Program-made: the position numbers and the translations under genes | DNA from: Bacillus oleivorans | Lineage (GTDB): Bacteria; Bacillota; Bacilli; Bacillales; JC228 | Direction of reading: 5' to 3' | NCBI RefSeq assembly: GCF_900207585.1 | Contig: NZ_OAOP01000001.1 | Location: 496,001-560,000, forward strand | Length of the DNA: 64,000 bases | Part shown: positions 21,608 through 30,501 of the stretch, one piece after another | Layout: each line of letters begins with the position of its first letter | Numbering within the stretch: position 1 is the stretch's first letter | The notes under the pieces: generated by a model | Databases searched by the model: none | What the model saw: only the letters and a program-made list of their open reading frames with translations | Told to the model about the DNA's origin: nothing

Positions 21608-22618
21608 ATGGGGTTTAAAGTGGGTATTATTGGGTGTGGTTCGATTACGAGATTTCGGCATGCGCCAGAGTATAAGGCGAATCCGCATGTGGAAGAGATC
21701 GTTTTTTACGACCGTAATGTAGAGAGAGCGAAAGAATTGGCGCGGGAATTTGGTGGACGTGTGGCGGAAACGGTGGAAGAGCTTTTGGCTGATCCGTCGA
21801 TTGTAGCGATTAGTGATTGCTCCTCCAACGAGGCCCATCATATCAATACTTCTAAGGCGCTGTTAAGCGGCAAGCATGTTCTCAGTGAAAAGCCGCTAGC
21901 AATAAGCGTTCAATATGCCGAAGAAATTCTGGAAGCCCAGCGTAAATCAGGTAAGAAATTAATGGTTGATCACAACCAACGGTTTACGAAAGCTCATCAA
22001 AAAGCAAAGGAACTGATCGAAAAGAAGGAGCTTGGTGAGGTACTAACCTTTAAAACTTCTTTCGGTCACGAGGGTCCTGAAAGCTGGGGAGTAAACAAAT
22101 CGAATTCTACCTGGTTTTTTAAAAAGGAACGCTCCCACTCTGGAGTAGCAGGCGACTTAGGGATTCATAAGATCGACTTAATCCATTACTTATTGGATGA
22201 TGAAATTGAAGATGTTCATGCGTTTCATGGAGCGCTTGATAAAGTCGATGAAAATGGAAATCCGATTGAGGTTTGTGACAATGTTGTTTGTGCATTAAGG
22301 ACAAAGAAAGGCCGGTTAGGAACAGCATCCTTCTCTTGGACCTATTACGGTGCCGAAGATAATTCAACGACGATCTACTGTCAAAAGGGGATTATCAAAA
22401 TCTATCAGGATCCTGATGCTCAGCTAATTGTTGAAACAAAGGATGGGTCGGTTATTAAATACGAGCTAGAACCAATCCAAACCAATGATAACCAAACTAG
22501 TACAGGTGTCATTGATGCATTTATTGATTCCATTATCAATGATATGGAACCTCCTGTTACAGGCCAGCAAGCACTAGTATCTCTTAAAGTGATTGAAGAA
22601 ATCCTGGGATCCGAATAA
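21608..22618 (+). CDS. Gfo/Idh/MocA-family oxidoreductase 1
   Basis: 336 residues. The N-terminal NAD(P)-binding Rossmann domain has VGIIGCGSITRFRHAPEY, followed by the family's EKPLA motif (LSEKPLAISVQYAEEIL, about residue 94) and VDHNQRF. The C-terminal alpha/beta domain carries GVAGDLGIHKIDLIHYL with the catalytic-type Asp and His. These enzymes oxidise sugars or polyols such as inositol or glucose derivatives. ATG follows GGGGGAGG. It lies between repeat cluster and isomerase gene; no separate operator was found before it, so it is probably expressed by read-through from the LacI gene. Confidence 0.9.
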   Translation: MGFKVGIIGCGSITRFRHAPEYKANPHVEEIVFYDRNVERAKELAREFGGRVAETVEELLADPSIVAISDCSSNEAHHINTSKALLSGKHVLSEKPLAISVQYAEEILEAQRKSGKKLMVDHNQRFTKAHQKAKELIEKKELGEVLTFKTSFGHEGPESWGVNKSNSTWFFKKERSHSGVAGDLGIHKIDLIHYLLDDEIEDVHAFHGALDKVDENGNPIEVCDNVVCALRTKKGRLGTASFSWTYYGAEDNSTTIYCQKGIIKIYQDPDAQLIVETKDGSVIKYELEPIQTNDNQTSTGVIDAFIDSIINDMEPPVTGQQALVSLKVIEEILGSE

Positions 22619-22692
22619 CATGACAGCTCAAGGGGTCCGACCCATCGCTCAAGTAAATTAGGAAAAAAGTAATAAAAAATTTTCAAAATTGT

Positions 22693-22738
22693 TTGACGCA
22701 AGAATTTTTATCTTTTAAGATATTTGTAACGGATTACA
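22693..22738 (+). promoter_or_regulatory. Promoter with LacI-type operator O3
   Basis: -35 TTGACG (22693-22698) and -10 TAAGAT (22716-22721) with a 17-base spacer. Operator TGTAACGGATTACA (22725-22738) covers the expected start site. It drives the second isomerase gene and those after it. Confidence 0.8.
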
Positions 22739-22802
22739 TACAATGATAAGGTGAAAATCCAATTGTTATTGTCGTGTTCAATTTTGTAAACACTTTCATA
22801 TG

Positions 22803-22816
22803 TGTAATCAATTACA
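22803..22816. promoter_or_regulatory. LacI-type operator O4
   Basis: TGTAATCAATTACA, 78 bases downstream of O3 and 20 bases before the isomerase start. Two spaced sites suggest looping or roadblock repression. A cre-like TGTAAACACTTTCA (one mismatch in the core) lies just upstream. Confidence 0.78.
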
Positions 22817-22836
22817 TATTCGACAGGAGGGGTGGC

Positions 22837-23643
22837 ATGATTAAACAGCTAGCGATCAATTCTAATACATATCATGGCTTTTCGCTGGAGGATGCTGTAA
22901 AAGGAGCAAGCGAAGCTGGATTCACGCAAATTGAATTGGCTGCAGTAAAAGATCATACGGCTCATGTTTTACCGGAAATGTCGCCGAAACAGCTTAATGA
23001 GATTAAGGCATTACTTCAGAAATACGGGATGAAATGTGTAGGAATTGGTGCGCATTGTAATGTAATGAAAGAAGAAGGAATTGCTAATTTAATTGCAAGC
23101 GTTGACTTAGCTGTCGAATTTGATTGTCAATATATCATCACCGCCACCGGAGATGCGCATAACGATTCGGATGTCATTGAAGATGAAAAAGTATTAGCTA
23201 GAAATCTGGAGCCCGTACTTGCAAAATGTGAAAAGTTAAATAAGAAGCTTGTAATCGAAACGCACGGAAATAATTATGCAACGGGCTTGTCATTAAAAAT
23301 GCTGGCCAAATCACTAAATGACCGAGTCAAAATCAATTACGACACAGCTAATGTAATTTTTTACGGCAATGTTTTACCATATGATGACTTAGCAGCTTCC
23401 GCTGATTATGTGGAATTTATCCACTTGAAGGATAAGATCGGGGCTTATCATGAATGGAATTTCCCTGCAATAGGAGATGGAGATTTAGATTTCATAAAAA
23501 TATTTGGAACTCTAAACAAAGCAAACTATAAGGGTCCAATTAGTGTGGAAATCGAATTTACTCCAGCAGGTCCCGCGGATCTTGAGGAAGTGAACCAGTC
23601 AGTGAAAAGGTCTTTCAACTATCTTTCGAGAATACTAGAGTAA
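22837..23643 (+). CDS. Sugar phosphate isomerase/epimerase 2 (TIM barrel)
   Basis: 268 residues from ATG 22837 after AGGAGGGG. The longer open frame runs through operator O4 and is rejected. It belongs to the xylose-isomerase-like TIM-barrel superfamily; likely metal ligands lie in IETHGNNYATG, INYDTANVIFYG, EFIHLKDKIGAYHEW and SVEIEF. It is only distantly like the other isomerase in this locus. The stop is 11 bases from the next dehydrogenase start, and the pair looks co-transcribed. It probably acts on the product of the neighbouring oxidoreductases, for example a keto-sugar or keto-inositol. Confidence 0.87.
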   Translation: MIKQLAINSNTYHGFSLEDAVKGASEAGFTQIELAAVKDHTAHVLPEMSPKQLNEIKALLQKYGMKCVGIGAHCNVMKEEGIANLIASVDLAVEFDCQYIITATGDAHNDSDVIEDEKVLARNLEPVLAKCEKLNKKLVIETHGNNYATGLSLKMLAKSLNDRVKINYDTANVIFYGNVLPYDDLAASADYVEFIHLKDKIGAYHEWNFPAIGDGDLDFIKIFGTLNKANYKGPISVEIEFTPAGPADLEEVNQSVKRSFNYLSRILE

Positions 23644-23654
23644 GAGGGTTCGTC

Positions 23655-24653
23655 ATGCAAACAATCGGGCTTGTTGGTCTAGGTTTTATAGGTAAAACAC
23701 ATTTTGAAGCGTATCGTCAAATTAAAAATGCTTATGTAGCTGCTATTTGTACCAGAAGTCCAGTGACTCACGAAGAAATCAGAGGCTTCGATGGTGCCTT
23801 TGTTTCAGACTATGATGATTTGCTGCGAAATCAGGACATAGACATCATTGATATTTGCCTGCCGACTTTTTTACATGAAGAGTATATTATCAAGGCGGCG
23901 AGAGCCGGAAAACATATCATTTGCGAAAAACCGTTGACTTTAACAGTAGAATCCGCAAATCAAATCATGGAAGAAGTTCATCAAAATGGTGTGAAATTAT
24001 TTGTCGGACATGTGCTGCGTTTTTGGCCAGAATATCAGGTCATCAAATCTTATAGCAAGACCGACAAATTAAAAGATATTCATATCGTTCATGCCAAGCG
24101 GCTAGGTCAGGTGCCAAAATGGAGTGATTGGTTTTTGCACCCTGAAAAAAGCGGCGGTGCCTTGTTCGATCTTCATATACACGATATTGATTTCGTTTCT
24201 TATTTGCTGGGTGAGGCAGAATCGGTATATGCTGTCGGGAACAAAAACAAATTTGGTGCATGGGATCATGTCATGACGACACTTTCCTTTAAGAATAAAA
24301 GTAAAGCGTTTGTTGAAGCATCTCAGGCGATGCCAACGGGCTATCCCTTCACAATGTCTTTCAGAGCTCAAGCTGGCCATAGAACAGTGGATTTTCAAGT
24401 TGCAGCTGGTGAAAATATTGAGAATATCGGGGACAGCCATCATCAGTTTATGTACTACAGTAACGGACATAAGTCTTCAATCGATATAGATCAGTGTGAT
24501 GCCTTTCAAAATGAACTTTCGTATTTTGTGAATTGCATCGAACATAACCAAGAAAACAGGGTTGTTCCATTAGAGGACGTACTTTATACGCTAAGGTTGC
24601 TAAAGGCAATCGAAGAATCCTTGGAAACAAGCAGAGAAGTACGGGTCAAATAA
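23655..24653 (+). CDS. Gfo/Idh/MocA-family oxidoreductase 2
   Basis: 332 residues with VGLVGLGFIGKTHFEAY at the N-terminus (nucleotide-binding), CEKPLTL (about residue 96), and GGALFDLHIHDIDFVSYLLG in the C-terminal domain. It is a paralogue, not a copy, of the dehydrogenase at 21.6 kb. Two such dehydrogenases plus two TIM-barrel isomerases are the usual set of inositol or keto-glycoside pathways, where one enzyme oxidises a ring carbon and another reduces or rearranges the product. The substrate remains unassigned. Confidence 0.9.
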   Translation: MQTIGLVGLGFIGKTHFEAYRQIKNAYVAAICTRSPVTHEEIRGFDGAFVSDYDDLLRNQDIDIIDICLPTFLHEEYIIKAARAGKHIICEKPLTLTVESANQIMEEVHQNGVKLFVGHVLRFWPEYQVIKSYSKTDKLKDIHIVHAKRLGQVPKWSDWFLHPEKSGGALFDLHIHDIDFVSYLLGEAESVYAVGNKNKFGAWDHVMTTLSFKNKSKAFVEASQAMPTGYPFTMSFRAQAGHRTVDFQVAAGENIENIGDSHHQFMYYSNGHKSSIDIDQCDAFQNELSYFVNCIEHNQENRVVPLEDVLYTLRLLKAIEESLETSREVRVK

Positions 24654-24676
24654 CTTTATAACTTTTTAGCTGTAAA

Positions 24677-24690
24677 TGAAAGCGCTTATA
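24677..24690. promoter_or_regulatory. cre-like site before the sugar ABC operon
   Basis: TGAAAGCGCTTATA fits the CcpA consensus at all but one of the conserved positions. It lies between the dehydrogenase stop and the binding-protein gene, so carbon catabolite control of the importer is likely. Confidence 0.65.
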
Positions 24691-24769
24691 TTAGCCGTGA
24701 TTTTTTAGTAAGGTTTCAATTCAATTTTTTAATAAATTATTAGTTTTTAAAACTAAGGGGGTAATGTTA

Positions 24770-25735
24770 ATGAAAAAGGCGTTAAAACTATTTATATTAC
24801 TAGTATTGGTCATGATACCAGTTCTTAGTGCATGCGGTTCAGAACAAACAGGGGATTCTGGAAATGATTCAGGTGACAAGTATAAGATTGGTATTCTAGC
24901 ACCAGCGGTTACACATGGCTGGGTTGCTGCGGTTGCTTACCATGCAGAAGCACGTGCCAAAGAATTATCTGACGAGATTGAGTACCAAATCCAAACAAGC
25001 AGTAATGCAGAAGAAATGACTTCTCAATTAGATGATTTAATGACATGGGGCGCAGATGCTATTGTCGCGTTTCCACAGTGGGAAGGGATGGAAGTACCGA
25101 TTCAAAGAGCACTTGATGAAGGAATTGAAGTTGTAAACTTTGATATCGTCATTGACGCAGACGGTGTTTATCGCGTCGCTGGTGACAACTATGATATGGG
25201 TGTTCAAGGAGCAAACTATATTGTCGACAAGATTGGTACAGAAGGTAATGTTGTAATCCTAGAAGTTCCTTCTGCGGGATCTGTTTCTGAGTTAAGAAAG
25301 AATGGTTTTGTTGAAACTATCGAAGAAATTGCACCTGATATGAATCTTCTTACTTATGCTACACAGTTTACTCGTGAAGATGGATTGAAAGATTTTGCTG
25401 ATATTTTAACAAGCAATCCGAAAATTGATGCTGTTTACTCTATGGACGATGAAACTTCCATCGGTGTCCTCCAAGCAATCAGTGAAGCTGGCAGAACAGA
25501 TATTAAAGTGGTAACTGGCGGCGGCGGTATGCAGGAGTACTTTAACATGATGCCAGAAAACGAAGATATCTGGATTCAGTCCGCCCTTTACAGCCCAGCG
25601 ATGGTTAAGGATGCTGTCGACGTTGCCCTTAAGGTTCTAAATGGTGAAGACGTTGAAATGGAAACGATTATTCCAACTACGATTGTAGACAGAGATAACT
25701 ATCAAGACTTCCTTGACGAAGGTTCACCGTATTAA
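24770..25735 (+). CDS. Sugar ABC transporter, substrate-binding lipoprotein (RbsB-like)
   Basis: 321 residues. The signal peptide ends in lipobox LSAC, followed by a Ser/Asp/Gly linker and a type I periplasmic-binding fold (YKIGILAPAVTHGWVAAVAYHAEARAKEL, VYSMDDETSIGVLQAI). ATG 24770 is seven bases after GGGGG; an ATG at 24764 would be too close. It captures the sugar or polyol for the following ATPase and permease. TAA is followed by one repeat unit, a hairpin and a second repeat hairpin before the ATPase gene, an arrangement that can raise binding-protein levels over the rest. Confidence 0.9.
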   Translation: MKKALKLFILLVLVMIPVLSACGSEQTGDSGNDSGDKYKIGILAPAVTHGWVAAVAYHAEARAKELSDEIEYQIQTSSNAEEMTSQLDDLMTWGADAIVAFPQWEGMEVPIQRALDEGIEVVNFDIVIDADGVYRVAGDNYDMGVQGANYIVDKIGTEGNVVILEVPSAGSVSELRKNGFVETIEEIAPDMNLLTYATQFTREDGLKDFADILTSNPKIDAVYSMDDETSIGVLQAISEAGRTDIKVVTGGGGMQEYFNMMPENEDIWIQSALYSPAMVKDAVDVALKVLNGEDVEMETIIPTTIVDRDNYQDFLDEGSPY

Positions 25736-25737
25736 TG

Positions 25738-25765
25738 GAAACGCAGGGACGGTTCTTGTGTTTCA
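25738..25765. repeat. REP-like forward unit after binding-protein gene
   Basis: A single forward unit (GAAACGCAGGGACGG) starting two bases after the stop codon. Confidence 0.9.
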
Positions 25766-25821
25766 TAAAGTTAGAGGGGAAGCGAAAGTCTTAATTCCAT
25801 AGAATACAAAACAAAAATAGT

Positions 25822-25854
25822 AGAGGGGTTATGGCACAGCTATAGCCTCTCTTT
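25822..25854 (+). terminator. Intra-operon hairpin
   Basis: AGAGGGGTTATGGC and GCTATAGCCTCTCT pair, with G-U pairs, around a short loop, followed by TTTT. It probably attenuates transcription between binding-protein and ATPase genes. Confidence 0.6.
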
Positions 25855-25864
25855 TAATCAAACG

Positions 25865-25927
25865 GAAACGAGGGGACGGTTCTCTTGTTTCACAAAAATG
25901 AAACAAGAGAACCGTCCCTCTGCTTCA
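25865..25927. repeat. REP-like head-to-head hairpin
   Basis: A forward and a reverse unit with a five-base spacer form a stem of over 20 bp right before the ATPase ribosome site (GGAGGTGATT, 25931-25940). Confidence 0.92.
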
Positions 25928-25942
25928 CATGGAGGTGATTGC

Positions 25943-27430
25943 ATGATAATTGAGATGAAGGATATACGAAAGTCTTTTGGAAGTAATGATGTGCTGAAAG
26001 GTGTTTCGTTTACACTGAAGGGCGGCGAAATCTGTGCGTTGCTCGGTGAAAATGGGGCAGGGAAATCGACCTTAATGAACATACTGGGTGGAGTTCACCA
26101 AATGGATACTGGCTCAATTGTCGTGGATGGGAAACAAATGAATTTTAGCAATCCTGCGCAATCACTCGATGCGGGTATTGCGTTTATCCATCAGGAGCTG
26201 AATTTAATCAACGATTTGCCAATCTATGAAAATATGTTTCTAGGCAGAGAGCTTAAAACCAAAAGGGGAAGTCTGGACCTGGAAAAAATGTATCAAGAAA
26301 CCGAAGACATGTTTAAACGAATGAATGTGGAATTGGATCCTAACACGATGGTGCGTGACCTTGATGCTTCCTACAAACAGATCGTTGAAATCTGCCGTGC
26401 GATGATGACGAATGCATCTATCATCATTATGGATGAGCCTACCACTTCCTTAACTGACCAGGAAATCGAACGGGTTTTTACTATGATGAAAACGTTGAGT
26501 GGCCATAATGTCGGTATTATTTTTATCTCTCACAAATTGAATGAGGTTATGCAGGTTTGTAATCGGTATGTGGTGCTGCGGGATGGAAACCTTGTGGCAG
26601 AAGGAAATGTTAGCGAAGTCACGACTCATGACCTTGCACGTTTTATGGTGGGCCATGATGTGAGATCCGAACCACTGTTAAGAGAAAAAAAGCTAGGCGA
26701 CGAGATTTTACGCGTAGAAGGACTTACTTACAATCATATTTTTAGAGATATAAGCTTTTCTATTAAAGCGGGTGAAATTGTTGGAGTAACGGGGCTTCTT
26801 GGCGACGGCCGCAGCGAACTCTTTCAATCTATTTTTGGAGCAGATGAAGTTTCATCTGGAAAAATATTTTTAAACGGTAAAGAAGTCAAAATAAAAAGTA
26901 CAACTCAGGCGATCAAGGAAGGCATTGCGTACCTTCCGCGAAATCGGAAAGAAAATGCGATTATCAAGGATATGAATATTATCGAAAACGCCTCGATTGT
27001 CACCTGGCCTAAGTTTTCACGACGAGGAATTATTAATGCCGGAAAGCATCGGGGGATTTTTGAAGAACAGCGAGGAGCATTGCGGTTAAAGATGGGAGAG
27101 CTTACAGACAGCATCACAAGTCTTTCCGGCGGAAACCAGCAAAAGGTTGTCCTGGCTAAATGGTTAGCAGCTGGTCCTAAACTGCTTATTTTAGATAACC
27201 CCACCCAAGGTGTGGATGTCGGAGCCAAAGAAGATATCTATGATATTATTTTAAAACTTGCGGAAGAAAACATTGCAGTCGTTGTCCTTTCCAGTGAAGC
27301 ACAAGAAATCATCCGCGTATGCGACCGGGCGCTTGTCATGTATCACGGCGTCATTCAAGGAGAGGTTGCTGGAGAGGAAATGAATGAGCATACGATCATG
27401 AGACTTGCTACCGGTGGACAGCTGGTTTAA
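25943..27430 (+). CDS. Sugar ABC transporter, tandem ATP-binding protein (RbsA/MglA-like)
   Basis: 495 residues with two fused ATPase halves. The first has Walker A GENGAGKST, Walker B IIMDEPT and an unusual signature region (DASYKQIVEICRA). The second has the degenerate Walker A GLLGDGRSE and a canonical LSGGNQQKVVLAKWL signature. That asymmetry is normal for CUT2 sugar importers. ATG 25943 follows a strong GGAGGTGATT. It couples with the permease 21 bases downstream. The longer frame upstream is repeat sequence and is rejected. Confidence 0.94.
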   Translation: MIIEMKDIRKSFGSNDVLKGVSFTLKGGEICALLGENGAGKSTLMNILGGVHQMDTGSIVVDGKQMNFSNPAQSLDAGIAFIHQELNLINDLPIYENMFLGRELKTKRGSLDLEKMYQETEDMFKRMNVELDPNTMVRDLDASYKQIVEICRAMMTNASIIIMDEPTTSLTDQEIERVFTMMKTLSGHNVGIIFISHKLNEVMQVCNRYVVLRDGNLVAEGNVSEVTTHDLARFMVGHDVRSEPLLREKKLGDEILRVEGLTYNHIFRDISFSIKAGEIVGVTGLLGDGRSELFQSIFGADEVSSGKIFLNGKEVKIKSTTQAIKEGIAYLPRNRKENAIIKDMNIIENASIVTWPKFSRRGIINAGKHRGIFEEQRGALRLKMGELTDSITSLSGGNQQKVVLAKWLAAGPKLLILDNPTQGVDVGAKEDIYDIILKLAEENIAVVVLSSEAQEIIRVCDRALVMYHGVIQGEVAGEEMNEHTIMRLATGGQLV

Positions 27431-27451
27431 GGAAGGGAGAGGAACACCATT

Positions 27452-28510
27452 ATGAAGCCGAATTTGGGTAATGCCCAGGTAAAAACAAAAAAAAGCGTTT
27501 TGGAATGGTTCAAATATAAATGGTCGAACGAACCATTGTTTAGTATCTTCATTGCACTGATCATTATGGTCATATTGCAGACATTGGTTTTGGGATTTGA
27601 TTATGATTCATTCGGTGAATGGTTTCAGTCTTGGACCAACAACTGGATTAACATTTTGCGGAATAATGCTGGAATTGGGATTGTTGCGCTAGGGATGACC
27701 TTTGTCATTATGACAGGGGGTATCGATTTAGCCGTCGGTTCCACCTTAGTTATCACAGGTGCTTTTGCTATGTATCTTCTCGATACTGGGACTAAAGGGA
27801 TCTTGGGAATGATGGGAATGACGGGCGTTCCAGCGATAGCACTTACGATCATTTTAGTTCTGCTATTGGGATATCTGTTAGGGTCACTGATCGGACTATC
27901 CATTACAAAAGGAAAAGTACCCCCATTTATTGCGACACTAGGGGCGATGATGATTTTCAGAAGTGTGACCCAGCACTTCACACAAGGTTATAATACGACA
28001 GTTCCAATGGAATTTTTACAGATTTCAAGTTTTAAAATTGGAAATTATATGATCATGCCTATTATCTATTGGGCAGTCATTGCTTATATTTTGTATTATG
28101 TATCAAAGCGAACGACTTTTGGAAGACAGATTATTGCGGTCGGTTCGAATGAAAGAGCGGCAAAGCTATCCGGCGTCAATGTGGAAAAGGTCAAGCTGCG
28201 TGTGTACGCGCTGATGGGACTGCTCGTTTCGATTGCAGCAATCATCCAAGTTTCCCGTATCGGTTCCATGGACTACTCCAACGCCGGAAGAGGCATGGAA
28301 ATGGACGCCATCGCCGCAGCCGTTGTCGGCGGAACCAGCATGGCTGGCGGAAGAGGCTTCATCCTCGGAACCGTCTACGGCATGCTCATCATCGCCGTCA
28401 TGAACAATCTCTTAAATCTATTCGGAGTACCGCCATTCTTAAGAGAAGCGTTTAAAGGAGTCATTGTGGTTGGAGCTGTGCTATTGCAGAAGAAAGAGAA
28501 GACTTCATAG
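27452..28510 (+). CDS. Sugar ABC transporter permease (RbsC-like)
   Basis: 352 residues, CUT2 permease with about nine to ten hydrophobic segments. Hallmarks are GMTFVIMTGGIDLAVGS, GKVPPFIATLGAM, AVGSNERAAKLSGVNV and AAVVGGTSMAGGRGFILGTVYGML. It makes a homodimeric channel with the tandem ATPase. The TAG stop is followed directly by a repeat unit (TGATACAAGGGGACGG), then a terminator. Adjacent dehydrogenases and isomerases mark the cargo as a sugar or polyol rather than ribose specifically. Confidence 0.93.
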   Translation: MKPNLGNAQVKTKKSVLEWFKYKWSNEPLFSIFIALIIMVILQTLVLGFDYDSFGEWFQSWTNNWINILRNNAGIGIVALGMTFVIMTGGIDLAVGSTLVITGAFAMYLLDTGTKGILGMMGMTGVPAIALTIILVLLLGYLLGSLIGLSITKGKVPPFIATLGAMMIFRSVTQHFTQGYNTTVPMEFLQISSFKIGNYMIMPIIYWAVIAYILYYVSKRTTFGRQIIAVGSNERAAKLSGVNVEKVKLRVYALMGLLVSIAAIIQVSRIGSMDYSNAGRGMEMDAIAAAVVGGTSMAGGRGFILGTVYGMLIIAVMNNLLNLFGVPPFLREAFKGVIVVGAVLLQKKEKTS

Positions 28511-28620
28511 TGATACAAGGGGACGGTTCTCTTGTTTCAGGATGGATGATGGAAGATCAGGTGTATGTAGCACCTGGTCTTTTTTCATATGTGAAACAGA
28601 GGGACGGTTCTTTTGTTTCA
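28511..28620. repeat. Two REP-like forward units around the operon terminator
   Basis: Forward units at 28511-28539 and 28592-28620 bracket the terminator of the ABC operon. From 28621 to 28840 I see only AT-rich sequence with no gene. Confidence 0.88.
28554..28587 (+). terminator. Terminator of sugar ABC operon
   Basis: AGATCAGGTG and CACCTGGTCT pair, followed by a T6 run. Confidence 0.85.
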
Positions 28621-28840
28621 TTTTTTTAGTAATGAGATCAGATAAAAAGGGCAAAGGGTTTTGCCAGGATTTCAAAAACATAAACAGCAAATTTATCGGA
28701 CTACTGCAGTCAATTTGGATGTGAATGTTAGGTGTTTACAGGTATTAACGACACCAGTGCATTATTTTAACAACGAACCAATTACCGTACAAGATGTCTA
28801 TTTTGATTGATTATTGATAAAAATAGCTGTGGTGATATAA

Positions 28841-29260
28841 ATGATTGATTATATTATATTTTTCTTCTTGCTTTTTATAGCAGTGGTTTGCTATATCATT
28901 TATGAATTCTGTAGACTAGATGAACAAGCATATATTGATCCAGAACGTATCAAAATCGAATCCCCGATAGAGTCAAAGCTTTACAACACATTACTTTTTA
29001 ATGGTTACTATGTTAGAACACAATATGTGGTACCACCTAAAAGATACAGAATTGATTTAGCGTTGCCCCATTATAAAATTGCTATAGAGTGTGATGGGAA
29101 AGACTATCATTCTTCACCAATTAGTAAAGCAAGGGACCGAAGAAAAACCGCTTACCTCAAGAAAAGAGGGTGGACTGTTCTAAGGTTCTCGGGAAGTATG
29201 ATAAATAATAATATGAAAAAAGTTATCCGGCGAATAAATGAAGAGGTAGATAAGATATAG
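28841..29260 (+). CDS. Membrane-anchored DUF559/Vsr-like endonuclease-fold protein
   Basis: 139 residues. A hydrophobic segment at residues 3-23 is followed by a short charged linker and a restriction-endonuclease-like core: IESPIESKLYNTLLFNGYYV, a YRIDLALPHYKIAIECDGKDYH stretch holding the D...ExD/K catalytic pattern, then RDRRKTAYLKKRGWTVLRFSG. This is the layout of DUF559 and Vsr-type nucleases. A nuclease core with an N-terminal membrane anchor is unusual. Its role is unknown; it stands alone between repeats and the mutarotase gene. ATG follows GGTGAT. Confidence 0.75.
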   Translation: MIDYIIFFFLLFIAVVCYIIYEFCRLDEQAYIDPERIKIESPIESKLYNTLLFNGYYVRTQYVVPPKRYRIDLALPHYKIAIECDGKDYHSSPISKARDRRKTAYLKKRGWTVLRFSGSMINNNMKKVIRRINEEVDKI

Positions 29261-29389
29261 TGTTTAATGGATTAATTATGCTTCATTTAATAATTAACTT
29301 TATGCGTTTTTAAGTTTTATCAAACGTTCGTTAAATCCTATCGGTAACCCACATTTTCTCCTAAAGTATGTATATCCATGGCCAACGAG

Positions 29390-29424
29390 AAAAAGCCAGC
29401 TAGTAAGATACAGTTGGCTTTTCT
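29390..29424. terminator. Terminator before the epimerase gene
   Basis: AAAAGCCAGCT and AGTTGGCTTTT pair around a 10-base loop, with a T-run after it. An upstream in-frame ATG of the next gene lies beside this hairpin, so that start is rejected. Confidence 0.8.
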
Positions 29425-29475
29425 ATGCTACTTAATTAAACTTGCTATATTTCAGGCTTCTGCTCTTAATGATTT

Positions 29476-29503
29476 TGAAACAAGAGAACCGTCCCTCTGT
29501 TTC
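29476..29503. repeat. REP-like reverse unit
   Basis: A single reverse unit 72 bases before the epimerase start. It is the last copy before a 16.7-kb stretch with none. Confidence 0.88.
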
Positions 29504-29575
29504 TTAATCAAACGTTTGTTTAAAATAGGAATGGAAAAACTTATACTTAAAGTAAAATCGCTGGAGGTTACGAAT

Positions 29576-30433
29576 TTGTATAAGATCAATCAATCCCAGC
29601 TAGGGGATTATACGGTTTATGAATTAAATGACCAAGAAGTGTCATCACTAAAAGTGATTCCCGAGCGCGGGGGCATTATTGTTGGATTCCAAGTGGACGG
29701 GGAAGACATTCTTTATCTAAATGAAGAAACCCTGCTAAATCCTGAAGCCAATGTAAGAGGCGGGATCCCCATCCTGTTCCCAATCTGCGGTGCCCTTGAG
29801 AATGGCGAGTATACATATAAGGGCAAGACCTATCAAATGAAGAATCACGGATTTGCGAGAAACATGGCTTGGGAAGTGGTCGGAGAAAATACTGAAGGTA
29901 GAGCATCTATCACCCTTAAACTTTCAAGTAATGAAGTAACTAAAAAGGTTTATCCCTTTGATTTTGACGTCCTATTTACGTATCAACTAAAAGGAAGGGA
30001 ATTAATCATCCTTCAGGAATACGTAAACCGTTCTGATGAACCGATGCCGATGTATGCCGGCTTTCATCCTTATTTTAAAACAAGTAAGAAATCAATAGTC
30101 TATGACCTGGAAGCAACTCAATATCTCGACTACAATGACATGGAAGTGAAGCCCTATCAGGAACTGGATCTAAGTACAGAAAAAGAAGCCTTTTTGATTT
30201 TGGATCCAAAAGGGAATGAGCTATCTTTTCCGTTAGAGGAAATCCAGAAAAAGGTAACTATGAAGTACGGAGAAGAATTCAACTACATTGTATTGTGGTC
30301 TGAAATTGGCAAAGACTTTCTCTGTGTCGAGCCTTGGATGGGGAAGATGGGAGATTTTAAGACTATGGAAAATATTCCGTTGGTGGAGCCGGGGGAATCG
30401 TTGGTGACTGTGGTGAGTATTTCGGTTGACTAG
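29576..30433 (+). CDS. Aldose 1-epimerase (galactose mutarotase-like)
   Basis: 285 residues of the mutarotase beta-sandwich family, with GGIPILFPICG, KNHGFARNMAWEV (catalytic-type His), YAGFHPYFK and CVEPWMG (catalytic-type Glu region). It would interconvert sugar anomers in the cytoplasm. The start is TTG 29576, eight bases after GGAGG; upstream in-frame ATGs run through a repeat and a terminator. Its place just after the sugar ABC operon suggests a part in that pathway. Confidence 0.87.
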   Translation: MYKINQSQLGDYTVYELNDQEVSSLKVIPERGGIIVGFQVDGEDILYLNEETLLNPEANVRGGIPILFPICGALENGEYTYKGKTYQMKNHGFARNMAWEVVGENTEGRASITLKLSSNEVTKKVYPFDFDVLFTYQLKGRELIILQEYVNRSDEPMPMYAGFHPYFKTSKKSIVYDLEATQYLDYNDMEVKPYQELDLSTEKEAFLILDPKGNELSFPLEEIQKKVTMKYGEEFNYIVLWSEIGKDFLCVEPWMGKMGDFKTMENIPLVEPGESLVTVVSISVD

Positions 30434-30501
30434 GCAAGCTTAGGGGTAAATTATCGTTACTCCATACAGGTCGCAGAGCAGCTGGAATTTTTCAAACTAA
30501 A

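Noticed and set aside
29378-29575. N-terminal extension of the epimerase
   Set aside because: It would translate a terminator and a repeat unit; the TTG at 29576 with GGAGG fits the family's start.
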